Positions 1-6,926 of a stretch of DNA of 32,183 nt are shown one piece after another. The translations under genes were made by a program, and so were the position numbers. This DNA comes from Bacillota bacterium. GTDB taxonomy: Bacteria; Bacillota_E; JAJZYS01; JAJYTV01. Numbering within the stretch: position 1 is the stretch's first letter; the number at the start of each line of letters is the position of its first letter. The notes beneath the pieces are model-generated. The model searched no databases. It was not told where the DNA came from and saw nothing but the letters and a program-made list of their open reading frames with translations. The DNA lies in NCBI GenBank assembly GCA_021845645.1, contig JAJZVM010000039.1, positions 1 to 32,183 of the forward strand, given 5' to 3'.

Positions 1-827
1 TCGACGCGCAGGATACTACCACTATCCGGGCCATGCCCCTCCATCGTGGCGGTGCCGCGCGTGAACCCCCCGGTGGTGCGCCGTAGGACGTCCCGGATCT
101 TTCCACGGAAGAGGACGGCGCCGCGCATGCGCTCGAGAAGACGCCGGATTCGCTCGTCGGCCCCTTGACCCGGCGTTCCGACGATATGACCGATCTCAAT
201 GGCGAGGCTCATCGTGCCGCGGATCGCCGCCTGCCGCACCTGGGCCGTAGTCACCGGGTACGGGGCGGCGAGGGCGCTTCCGCCCATCTGCACCGTGGCC
301 ACGCGCGCCAGGGCCTCCGTCCACTTGTTGTTGATCGTTTCGATGGTGACGGAGTTGCCCTTGTCGTCCACAAGCACCATCGGGGTGGCGGACACGCCGT
401 GGATCGTGAAAGAGGTCATCTGCACTTCGGGGAAGGCCCGTCCCATGCTGTCGGCATCGACGAGCGGCAGACCCAGTTCGGCCGCCAGCGCGAGCGGGAC
501 AATCGAGTTCAGGCCGCCGGCCTCGATCGACATGATGGCCACCGTCTTCCGGTCCAGCAGCCGCTCCAGGGCTGCGAGCGCCTTGCGCATCTCCGAGCCA
601 TTGGGAATCTTCTCGACGATCACCGTCGGAGCGCCGATCATGGCCGCAGGAATCACGAGGCCTTCTTGCGGCAACTCATCCACGGCCAGCATGGTGATCG
701 GGCCGTGGGCCGCCACCGCCGCTTCCGCCATCAGGCGGCCTATGTACGGGTCGCCGCCGCCACCGGTGCCGAGGACAGTGGCACCAATGGTCAGGGCGGC
801 GAGGTCGTCATGGTTGATGGTGCGCAT
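1..827 (-). CDS. DUF917 / S-methyl thiohydantoin desulfurase family protein (3' end outside window)
   Basis: Translating the minus strand from the ATG at 827 gives an open frame of 275 codons that runs off the left edge; family members are about 360 residues, so roughly 85 are missing. The N-terminus carries the family glycine motif LGTGGGGDPY (residues 19-28), followed by SIEAGGLNS, GLPLVDADSMGRAFPE and the QMTSF segment typical of DUF917. A GAGGAG ribosome site lies 9 bases before the start. Known members occur in hydantoin or thiohydantoin and amide catabolism clusters, often with hydantoinase/oxoprolinase subunits and a PucR-type regulator. Here a PucR-like gene lies just upstream on the same strand, which fits. 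The substrate cannot be told from sequence. Partner genes, if any, would lie to the left of the window. Confidence 0.85.
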   Translation of the reverse strand, partial: MRTINHDDLAALTIGATVLGTGGGGDPYIGRLMAEAAVAAHGPITMLAVDELPQEGLVIPAAMIGAPTVIVEKIPNGSEMRKALAALERLLDRKTVAIMSIEAGGLNSIVPLALAAELGLPLVDADSMGRAFPEVQMTSFTIHGVSATPMVLVDDKGNSVTIETINNKWTEALARVATVQMGGSALAAPYPVTTAQVRQAAIRGTMSLAIEIGHIVGTPGQGADERIRRLLERMRGAVLFRGKIRDVLRRTTGGFTRGTATMEGHGPDSGSILRV

Positions 828-911
828 TGAACCATGCTCCTCTATCGTGATGGACTGGGTGCAAGGGGGGGTCTCCGGGAAGCTTGGCAGCAGATTGGGG
901 GGACGATCTCT

Positions 912-933
912 GCCCGTCCTGAAGCGGACGGGC
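912..933. repeat. Perfect 8-bp GC-rich inverted repeat in DUF917 leader
   Basis: Arms GCCCGTCC (912-919) and GGACGGGC (926-933) flank a 6-base loop. It sits about 85 bases before the DUF917 start in the likely 5' leader. No T-run follows on either strand, so an ordinary intrinsic terminator is not supported. It may be a leader hairpin or chance in GC-rich DNA. Confidence 0.35.
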
Positions 934-1115
934 GGCGCGCGGCTGATCGCTGTCGGCCCGATGCCGGCCATGCCCAGCGGTGCCCGAACTGCTGTGTCGC
1001 GGAGCAATTTCCACCCCTCTCATACGCGGATAGCCGCACCATGTGCCGCAGCGTTGGCCGAATGCCCACGTGCTCTCGGTACCGGCAGTTGCGCTGTTGG
1101 GCAGGTGTCGTACGA

Positions 1116-1137
1116 CCTGTAGGGCTTTCCCTACAGG
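1116..1137. promoter_or_regulatory. Inverted repeat, candidate operator or weak terminator after the PucR-like gene
   Basis: Arms CCTGTAGGG (1116-1124) and CCCTACAGG (1129-1137) are a perfect 9-bp inverted repeat around the loop CTTT. It lies 40 bases past the stop of the PucR-like gene and about 290 bases before the DUF917 start. There is no T-tract after it on the minus strand, so either a factor-binding palindrome or a Rho-independent-like hairpin lacking its U-run is possible. A PucR operator is an inference from position only. Confidence 0.4.
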
Positions 1138-1176
1138 GCCACCCGGCACATTCGGCAATGTGCACGAAAATCGTCG

Positions 1177-2727
1177 TCAGTTTTGGTGCGTCGTGTTGGG
1201 CTCGGGCAGAGCGCGCACCAGCAGGTGCAGGACCAGTCGGACGCTTGGGTCGCTCAGGTCGATACGCAGGAGTTCCTCAATGCGACCAAGACGGTAGTTC
1301 AGCGTGTTGCGATGGATACCCAACTGGCGGGCGGCCGCGGACTTGTCGCGCGCGTTGAGGTGGACGCGGAGGGTCCGCAGGAGGTCGGCCGAACTGTGGC
1401 GGTCTTCCTGGATCAAGGGGCGCATGAAATCCTCGGCCAGATCGTGTGACCGTGGCGACGACATCCACCCATAGAGGAAGCGGTGAATGCCGAGGTCGTT
1501 GAAGTGGGTGATGGAATCGGGGCCGAACTGGCTCGTCCCGACGAGGAGGGCCTCCCGCGCTTCCTCGAAACTCTTGCGCAAGCCGCCGGAACCGGCATAC
1601 GCGAAGCCGACCCCCGCCGAGATGCTATCCACGCCGTAAGATCTGAGCAACTGTTGGAGGTCGGCCCGCAGGTCGGCCATCGCTGCATATGCCTGGTTCG
1701 GCTCGCGGTCACGTCCTTCACTCTCGGCGATCAGCACGAACTCGTCCGAGTGGGGGAGCACCCATACCCGCAAGAAGCGGCGGCGTGCGCTACTCTCGAG
1801 GCGTTCGACGATGTCGTGCTTGAGGTGCAGGATGCGCACTTCGTTCATGTCGGGGCGGTGTGACACGGTGGTGAAATCGTCGATATCCCAGAGGGCCGCG
1901 AAGTGCTTCCTGCCGAGGTCCAGGCCGAAGTGCTCGGCGGCCCGGATGACCGAGCCACCTGGCGACTCGCTCACCAGTAGCTCGAGCAGGAATTCGCCCC
2001 GCACCCTGATGTTAGACTCAATCGCTACAACCTCGCGGTCGATGCGCATCGCGACGAGAGAGGCGACGTGCCGCAGGAGGTCGGGCAACACCTCGTCGTC
2101 GAGATCGTGGGGGAGGTCGATCACGAGCGCTGTGCCCAGGCCCTTACCCCAGGGCAACTCGACAGTGTGCCGATACGGTTGTTCTGACACGGCAGGATCG
2201 ACAGCGGCGTCGGCGAACGCGATCCGTCCGCCCAGGACCCTGCCGGCGCTGTCCAGATAGGCTTCGAGCGACGGGGCGGCCAGCCATGCGTCGAGAAGGG
2301 CGCTCTTCAGATCGGCGACGCGCTTCAGATCCGCGAGGTGCAAGGCGTCGATGTGCCGTCGCCACGTCCGCAGCGACTCGTCCAGCTGTTCGATTGCGAT
2401 CGTCACGAGCGTTAGGTCGAGGCGCGCGGCGAGGAGGCGGGTGGACGCCATCAGCCGTCCATGAGGCCCCACCTGCCCGCGCGGTACCACGAGCCCTGCC
2501 GCTCCCTGCCGGTGAAGTTCGAGCAGCAGGGTATCGAGAAGAACCGAGCCCAAGCTGTCGAGGTCCGGCAGGACCCACAGGATTCCGCGCGCGGCTGGCG
2601 GCAGTGCGAGGGAAAATAGCACGCGGACGTCTTCGACCTCTTGCCCGCCCTCGCTGCCAGCGACAACGCGCGCGGCGGACCGTTCGGGGTCGAGAAGCGC
2701 GAGAAGTTCGGCAACGCTGGTACGCAC
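1177..2727 (-). CDS. PucR/CdaR-type transcriptional regulator
   Basis: The 516-residue protein ends in a PucR-type helix-turn-helix (about 458-490, containing AAARQLGIHRNTLNYRL), the usual C-terminal DNA-binding part of this family. A central segment (about 240-400) resembles the degenerate GGDEF-like CdaR domain, with FAALWDIDDF and later SAGVGFAYAGSGGLRKSFEEA. The first 150 residues are a diverged sensory region rather than a clear PF07905 domain. The GTG start at 2727 is preceded by GGAGGGAAGG at good spacing. Known relatives activate purine, hydantoin, amino-acid or sugar-acid catabolism in response to a pathway metabolite. The DUF917 gene directly downstream on the same strand is the likely target. 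The effector is unknown. Confidence 0.88.
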   Translation of the reverse strand: MRTSVAELLALLDPERSAARVVAGSEGGQEVEDVRVLFSLALPPAARGILWVLPDLDSLGSVLLDTLLLELHRQGAAGLVVPRGQVGPHGRLMASTRLLAARLDLTLVTIAIEQLDESLRTWRRHIDALHLADLKRVADLKSALLDAWLAAPSLEAYLDSAGRVLGGRIAFADAAVDPAVSEQPYRHTVELPWGKGLGTALVIDLPHDLDDEVLPDLLRHVASLVAMRIDREVVAIESNIRVRGEFLLELLVSESPGGSVIRAAEHFGLDLGRKHFAALWDIDDFTTVSHRPDMNEVRILHLKHDIVERLESSARRRFLRVWVLPHSDEFVLIAESEGRDREPNQAYAAMADLRADLQQLLRSYGVDSISAGVGFAYAGSGGLRKSFEEAREALLVGTSQFGPDSITHFNDLGIHRFLYGWMSSPRSHDLAEDFMRPLIQEDRHSSADLLRTLRVHLNARDKSAAARQLGIHRNTLNYRLGRIEELLRIDLSDPSVRLVLHLLVRALPEPNTTHQN

Positions 2728-2848
2728 CCCGCAGGCCTTCCCTCCGGCGGTGTCTCCACCACCCTGGACGTAAAGTTACATTCGCGCCGGTGCGTTTCGT
2801 TCCCTTGGAAGGCGTCCGCGGCAGAATGGACCTTGGGCGGCCCACACG

Positions 2849-2922
2849 GCAAGGAAGTCCCGCCGCTTCGCACCCTCCGCTCGCTTCGCTTTCGGGGTGC
2901 GAAGGGCTGCCTTCTCCTTGCC
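2849..2922. repeat. Extended imperfect inverted repeat
   Basis: The core arms CTTCGCACCC (2866-2875) and GGGTGCGAAG (2895-2904) are perfectly complementary around a 20-base CGCTTCG-rich loop. Outer segments GGCAAGGA and TCCTTGCC are also complementary, making a long interrupted cruciform. It could be a small non-autonomous element, a recombination site or a transcript hairpin. No target duplication was recognised. Confidence 0.4.
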
Positions 2923-3099
2923 TCTGCCTGCCGGGGTGCGGTATATCCATCACGTTTCGTCCCGAAGGTGTCAACGGCCAATGCCCGCGTCTTCTCACGT
3001 CTGGTGGACGAGCAGAGCGCAGAGGCAATCGAGGTTGCCCCCAAAGCCGGGATCACGGTCTACATCCGCATCCAACACCCGCAGGGCGGTTTGCGCGTC

Positions 3100-3295
3100 A
3101 TCTCCATTTGTAACGGCCCCACGGGCGGCATCGACATGTCTTGTGGTGTCGTGTAGCAGAGGGTATCGAGGAGGTCGTGCGGCAGCAGATCCTTAATTGG
3201 TTGCGGACTCCCGTCTTGTTTGCCGAATAGCTCCGCCGGACAGCGAACACCACACTGATCGAGGGTGAGATGGATCGGCACAAGGAAGCGGGCGT
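3100..3295 (+). pseudogene. Possible relic of a large serine recombinase C-terminal region
   Basis: Reading the plus strand gives a cysteine-containing piece (CNGPTGGIDMSC) and, after a frame change, CRVAEGIEEVVRQQILNWL then a TAG stop in frame and LRRTANTTLIEGEMDRHKE. The order is that of large serine recombinases after their zinc ribbon: cysteines, a basic/acidic helix of the type EELEEVVWQQIL, 'LRxPELLAEELRR', then a coiled coil. Frame breaks and the stop mean it is non-functional if real. The match is from memory of family patterns and is weak; a chance resemblance remains possible. Confidence 0.3.
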
Positions 3296-3357
3296 GACAG
3301 TGAGGAATATGCCTACGTTGGTTCTCAAGCTGTGTCTTGGTCGGGGATGCGCGCCAA

Positions 3358-4107
3358 ATGAAAGATTTGATACGTCTGCCACATGGGAAGTCGCTTCGGG
3401 GAAGCCGCCGGGATTCATCTCTTTGGTGGATCGCCCGGCCGCTTGCCGTCGCATATGTTGTCTTGGCCGCCCTGGTCGGTGTCTTGGCCGGTGGGTCAAC
3501 ATGGCAGGACCTGGTGCGTACCCTGGGCTTAGAACTCGTACTGCTGGCGCTGGTGCTCTGGGTCGCTCACCGACTGGTCATAAAGCGCGTACTCGATCCT
3601 TTGCGGCACAGGGCGCAGGTGGACGAACTGACCGGCCTACTGCGTGCCGGCGAGTTCTGGGCGCAGGCTGAAGCGCAACTTGATGCCGCATATCGCGCTC
3701 ACGCGGTGGTCTCGTTCGTGTTTCTTGACCTTGACGACTTCAAGCAGGTCAACGACACGCTGGGGCACCATGCGGGGGACGCGGTTCTGCGGGAGATGGG
3801 TCGCCTCCTGCGCGATCACGTTCGCGCGGGCGACATTTTGGGACGGTTGGGTGGCGAAGAGTTCGGCTGGCTTCTGATAGATACGGATCCTGATGCAGCG
3901 CGGCATGCCGCAGAGCGGCTGCTCGACGGCTGCAAAACGACCGAAGTTGAAGGTGTGCATGGCTTCACCTTTTCGGCGGGAGTGGCGGCGATCACGGGGA
4001 TGGAGCGCGACACTGTCAGCGTATGGGACCTCGCGCGCGAGGCGGATCGGGCGCAGTACCGAGCCAAGGATTCGGGCAAGGGCAGGGTCACACTCGCTTC
4101 GACCTAG
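3358..4107 (+). CDS. Membrane-anchored diguanylate cyclase (GGDEF)
   Basis: The protein makes cyclic di-GMP from two GTP. From the ATG at 3358 (GGGGA about 10 bases upstream) it has 249 residues; a TTG at 3337 would add 7 residues but has a poor ribosome site. Two hydrophobic helices (about 26-46 and 55-76) anchor it with almost no extracytoplasmic sensor. The GGDEF domain begins at DELTGLL and has the active-site motif GGEEF (165-169). RAGD (156-159), five residues before it, fits the RxxD inhibitory site, so product feedback is expected. The C-terminus has the usual AD...YRAKDSGKGRV block. The neighbours are unrelated. A c-di-GMP riboswitch at the far right of the window is a possible reader of the same signal. 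Confidence 0.9.
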   Translation: MKDLIRLPHGKSLRGSRRDSSLWWIARPLAVAYVVLAALVGVLAGGSTWQDLVRTLGLELVLLALVLWVAHRLVIKRVLDPLRHRAQVDELTGLLRAGEFWAQAEAQLDAAYRAHAVVSFVFLDLDDFKQVNDTLGHHAGDAVLREMGRLLRDHVRAGDILGRLGGEEFGWLLIDTDPDAARHAAERLLDGCKTTEVEGVHGFTFSAGVAAITGMERDTVSVWDLAREADRAQYRAKDSGKGRVTLAST

Positions 4108-4253
4108 CCCATGTCTCCTGCCGGGCTGCTCCGGCCTTGGCGTTTTGATGATTCGGCAAGATCCGAATGACAGCAGCTACGACGCACCGACGGCAGATGT
4201 GGCCAGACTGCAAGCAACACGCAAGATTGGTTGCGGCGGACGGCCCGGTGTAA

Positions 4254-4544
4254 GTGCCCGTTCCAGTGGAGACATTGGCCGAATTCCGCCGGTGGCATCG
4301 CGTGCGGGTGCATGCGCTCTTCAGCTCCGCCCTGCGAGACGACGGCAGCGAGCAAAGCGATGTGGACGTGCACATCGAGCCGGGCCCCGACCACTGGCAT
4401 AAAAGCGCTGGGCTCGTGCAAATGCAGTCGGAGCTTGAGGCCGTCTTTGGTCGCAAGGTCGACCTCGCGTACAAGCATCCGCCCAGGAGGTGCATTCGCA
4501 AGACGTTCTTGGGCGGAGATCCACGGCTACGCAGAAGACCTTGA
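4254..4544 (+). pseudogene. Remnant of MNT-type nucleotidyltransferase antitoxin
   Basis: The first 73 residues match small MNT nucleotidyltransferases of MNT/HEPN (MntA/HepT) toxin-antitoxin pairs: PVETLAEFRRWHRVRVHALF, then RDDGSEQSDVDVHIE, and FGRKVDLAY. The intact family has a GSx(R) motif; here it reads FSSALR, so the conserved glycine is serine. The acidic SDVDV pair remains. After about 4480 the sequence no longer follows the family, and the frame runs into that of the partner remnant. The GTG at 4254 is the only sensible start. In intact systems this enzyme AMPylates the HEPN toxin. The altered motif and lost C-terminus make function unlikely. Confidence 0.7.
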
Positions 4545-4626
4545 GATTGTGTGGAACGTGCTCCCGTGAGTGTTCGAGGTCGACCTTCCCTGCCTGAGTG
4601 ACCAGCTTGAGCAGGTGCTATGCTGA
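4507..4626 (+). pseudogene. Remnant of HEPN (DUF86/HepT-like) toxin C-terminus
   Basis: One reading frame gives SWAEIHGYAEDLEIVWNVLP, a TGA stop at 4567, then VFEVDLPCLSDQLEQVLC and a second TGA at 4624. This closely follows the C-terminus of DUF86/HepT proteins, where 'PWxEI..R(x4-6)HGYaevDLeivWnvv..DLPxL...l' is the pattern. The residues between WAEI and HGY, including the arginine of the catalytic Rx4-6H RNase motif, are deleted, and the rest of the N-terminus is gone. It directly follows the MNT remnant, as in an intact toxin-antitoxin operon. It cannot encode an active toxin. Confidence 0.65.
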
Positions 4627-4748
4627 ACGCAAGCATGTCGGCAGTCACCACGTGCAAGAGCGCTTGGCGGGCAGGAAGGCTGGCCAGGCTACTTCGGACA
4701 CGAGCCGAAGCGGCCTTTCTGCAAATCTTCTGTTGCGGGGGCAAGTGG

Positions 4749-5459
4749 ATGAAGGCAGTTGGCATTGTCGGCGGCATGGGACCCGAAGCCACAGCCGATC
4801 TCTACGCGAAGATCATACGGAACACCAAAGTGGAGAGAGACCAGGATCACATCCGGGTCGTCATCGACTCGAATCCGGCGATTCCGGACCGGACGGCATT
4901 CATCCTCGGCCAAGGCCCTGACCCGAGGCCGGCCATGATTGCAGGAGCCCGCAACGTCGTGGCCATGGGCGCGGAGATTGTCGCTGTTCCTTGCAACACG
5001 GCACACTTCTTCCACGACGACATCCAGCAGGCCGTTCACGCGCAGGTTCTTCACATCATGCAGCTGGTGGCGGCGCATCTGCAGGGGAGAGTCCGCCGGG
5101 TCGGACTGCTGGCGACGTCGGGCACCTTGCGCACCGGGCTGTACGAAGCGGCGCTGCAGGCCGTTGGGGTGGAGACCGTGGTGCCAGACGGCCCAGGTCA
5201 GGAGCGGGTGATGCAGGCGATCTACCAGGGGGTTAAGGCTGGCAGGATCGACGCCGCGCGCCAGGACATCCTGCCGGAGGCGGAGGCACTGGTCGCGCGA
5301 GGGGCGGAGGCTGTGATCGCCGGCTGCACGGAGGTGCCGCTGGTGCTGCACGGCGGCGACATACCGGTTGAACTCGTGGACGCCACGGATGTTCTTGCGC
5401 GTGCGTGCGTGCAAGCAGCCGGCGGTGCACTGCGGCAAGCCGCCTACGGAAGGCCGTGA
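4749..5459 (+). CDS. Aspartate/glutamate racemase family protein
   Basis: Racemases of this family interconvert L- and D-aspartate (or glutamate) without cofactor, using two cysteines. The 236-residue protein has both: Cys82 in AVPCNTAHFFH and Cys193 in IAGCTEVPL. It starts with the family motif VGIVGGMGPEAT. I chose the ATG at 4749 because the family motif follows at once and GGGGG lies upstream. An in-frame start at 4620 would add 43 residues that overlap the HEPN remnant and resemble nothing. It stands alone between relics, so its role (cell-wall or free D-amino acids, or catabolism) is open. The YgeA/RacD-type aspartate racemase subgroup is likeliest. Confidence 0.9.
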   Translation: MKAVGIVGGMGPEATADLYAKIIRNTKVERDQDHIRVVIDSNPAIPDRTAFILGQGPDPRPAMIAGARNVVAMGAEIVAVPCNTAHFFHDDIQQAVHAQVLHIMQLVAAHLQGRVRRVGLLATSGTLRTGLYEAALQAVGVETVVPDGPGQERVMQAIYQGVKAGRIDAARQDILPEAEALVARGAEAVIAGCTEVPLVLHGGDIPVELVDATDVLARACVQAAGGALRQAAYGRP

Positions 5460-5860
5460 ACGCGTCGTTGCCGGATTGATCAGACTTTTCGCCGGCGCGG
5501 ACACCCCTCCCGCGGCGCCCGCTCACCTCTCGGCGGACCATGGCGCAAGCCGGGATTCATGCCTACCCTGCCGCTGGCGCGCCAGGGTGGAGCTGGGTCA
5601 AGCGGCGCCAGAGCGTTCTCTCACATCCCAGAACGTCGGATATCTCAGCGGCGAATCGCAGGGAGGCTGCGCGAGCGTGCGGAATTCCGAGAGCGGAGGT
5701 GCTCTTTTGTGCAGCGGACAGCGATGGCCGAGCCCACGGCCCGGATGATTGCGGGCCGGCCAAAGACGAAGCTTTTGGCAAAGCGGCCGCGCCGTTTCCC
5801 GTCGCCCTGCCTCGGTGTACGTTGGGCGGGCCTGCCGACTGGCTGCACCGCTGGCAGCCT
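5460..5860. other. Intergenic region before the winged-helix pseudogene
   Basis: About 400 bases follow the racemase. The frame of the next gene stays open through part of this region (from 5540), but the residues there are low-complexity GC-rich translation with no family resemblance, so I start that gene at 5861. I see no RNA gene, terminator with a T-run, or recognisable relic here. Confidence 0.5.
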
Positions 5861-6887
5861 ATGTTGAACGAGGTTCGGCTGGAGCTGACAAGGGCCCAGG
5901 TACTCACGTTCAGGCGGCAGGTTGGCGCACTCGAGAAGCGGCTTCCGCAAGGGGAGTCAGCGCTTCGGCACGCGGCTTGGGCCGGGCTGCAGGACAGCAT
6001 GCCGCGAGCCGCGCTCCTGTCAATCCATGCGCGGGTGGAGAAGACAGAGCCATCCACATGGCAGGATCCTTCGCTTGTTCAGATCTGGGGGCCGCGGTTC
6101 AACGTCTTCGTCGTCGCAAGGCGCGACCTCGCGGCCTTTTCCCTCGGGACGCTTCCCGATGACGCCAAGGGCCGAGCGAGGGCGCAGGATCTCGCCGACC
6201 GCCTCGAGACAGTGTTGGCCGGCGGTCGCATGCTCGACGGGGACGCGGGGCGGGCGCTTGGTGTCCACCCTAACCGGCTCAGGTACGCGGCCGCGACCGG
6301 CAGGGTCCTGATCAGGTGGGATGGTGCCCAGCAGCCGACCATCTGGATGGTGCAGGCCCCCGAGATGGACGCTCGCGCGGCTCGCCTCGAACTCGCTCGC
6401 CGATACCTGCACATTTATGGGCCCACAACGCCGGAGGCATTCGGTCGGTGGGCGGGAATCGGCCGTCGCCGCGGCGGCGAGGCGTTCTCTTCGCTGCGCG
6501 CATCGCTCACGCCGGTGCGGACACCGATCGCAGACGGATGGATCCTTGAGCAGGACGAGGCCGCCTGCCGCGCTGCAACCGGGCCTCCGGCGCCTGCGCG
6601 ACTGCTGCCGAGCGGCGACGCGTATTTACTCCTGCAAGGGGATGATCGCGCGCTCCTTGTGCCGGACGCGGATCGGCGGCAAGAACTCTGGACACCCCGC
6701 GTCTGGCCCGGTGGCCTCCTGGTCCGTGGAGAGGCGGCGCGCGGATGCCGTGATGACCGTGCGCACGTGGCGCAGACTCTCCGCGGCGGAGCGGGATGCG
6801 GTGGAGAGCGAGGCGGGAGCCTTGCCGCTGCCCGGTATCGGAGGACGCATGACGGTTCGCTGGGAAGGCGCATCCCGGGACGACTGA
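5861..6887 (+). pseudogene. Frameshifted winged-helix DNA-binding protein (HTH_42, AlkZ/YcaQ-related)
   Basis: From the ATG at 5861 the frame matches the winged-helix family related to the DNA glycosylase AlkZ/YcaQ: WAGLQDSMPRAALLSIHARV, VQIWGPRFNVFVV and HIYGPTTPEAFGRWAG, then RLLPSGDAYLLLQGDDRALL and VWPGGLLVRGE. At about 6734 the family C-terminus jumps to another frame: RRADAVMTVRTWRRLSA continues to a stop at 6887, ending in GRMTVRWEG. Four or five expected residues (of the type 'vaGTW') are missing at the join, so a small deletion that is not a multiple of three explains the shift better than a single-base sequencing error. The original frame runs on to 6934 into the next gene as nonsense. 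Probably inactive; intact relatives are about 350-400 residues. Confidence 0.75.
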
Positions 6888-6926
6888 CCTTTAGCATCGC
6901 GCTCCGCTTGGAGGAGGTGTCGAAGC

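Larger units (their letters stand above)
828..1176. other. Intergenic region between PucR-like gene and DUF917 gene
   Basis: This 349-base gap separates the end of the PucR-like gene from the start of the DUF917 gene, both on the minus strand. No coding sequence is convincing. It holds two perfect short inverted repeats (912-933 and 1116-1137, listed separately). I saw no clear -35/-10 pair on the minus strand. A regulatory leader or operator region for the DUF917 operon is the likely role. Confidence 0.5.
2728..3357. other. Long intergenic region with hairpin and recombinase-like relic
   Basis: This 630-base stretch lies between the divergent PucR-like and diguanylate-cyclase genes. I find no intact gene in it. 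Overlapping open frames on both strands look like the usual GC-rich shadows. It contains an imperfect long inverted repeat (about 2849-2922, with a perfect 10-bp core) and a weak match to the C-terminal part of a large serine recombinase (3100-3295). Both suggest remains of mobile DNA. Promoters for the flanking genes should be here, but none is clear. Confidence 0.5.

Noticed and set aside
4108..4140. Terminator after the diguanylate cyclase
   Set aside because: A 5-bp GCCGG/CCGGC hairpin at 4120-4135 is followed only by CTTGGCGTTTTG; too weak to call in DNA this GC-rich.
5540..5860. Longer start for the winged-helix gene and its extension to 6934
   Set aside because: Neither the 107 residues before 5861 nor those after about 6734 in this frame match the family; the true C-terminus is in another frame.
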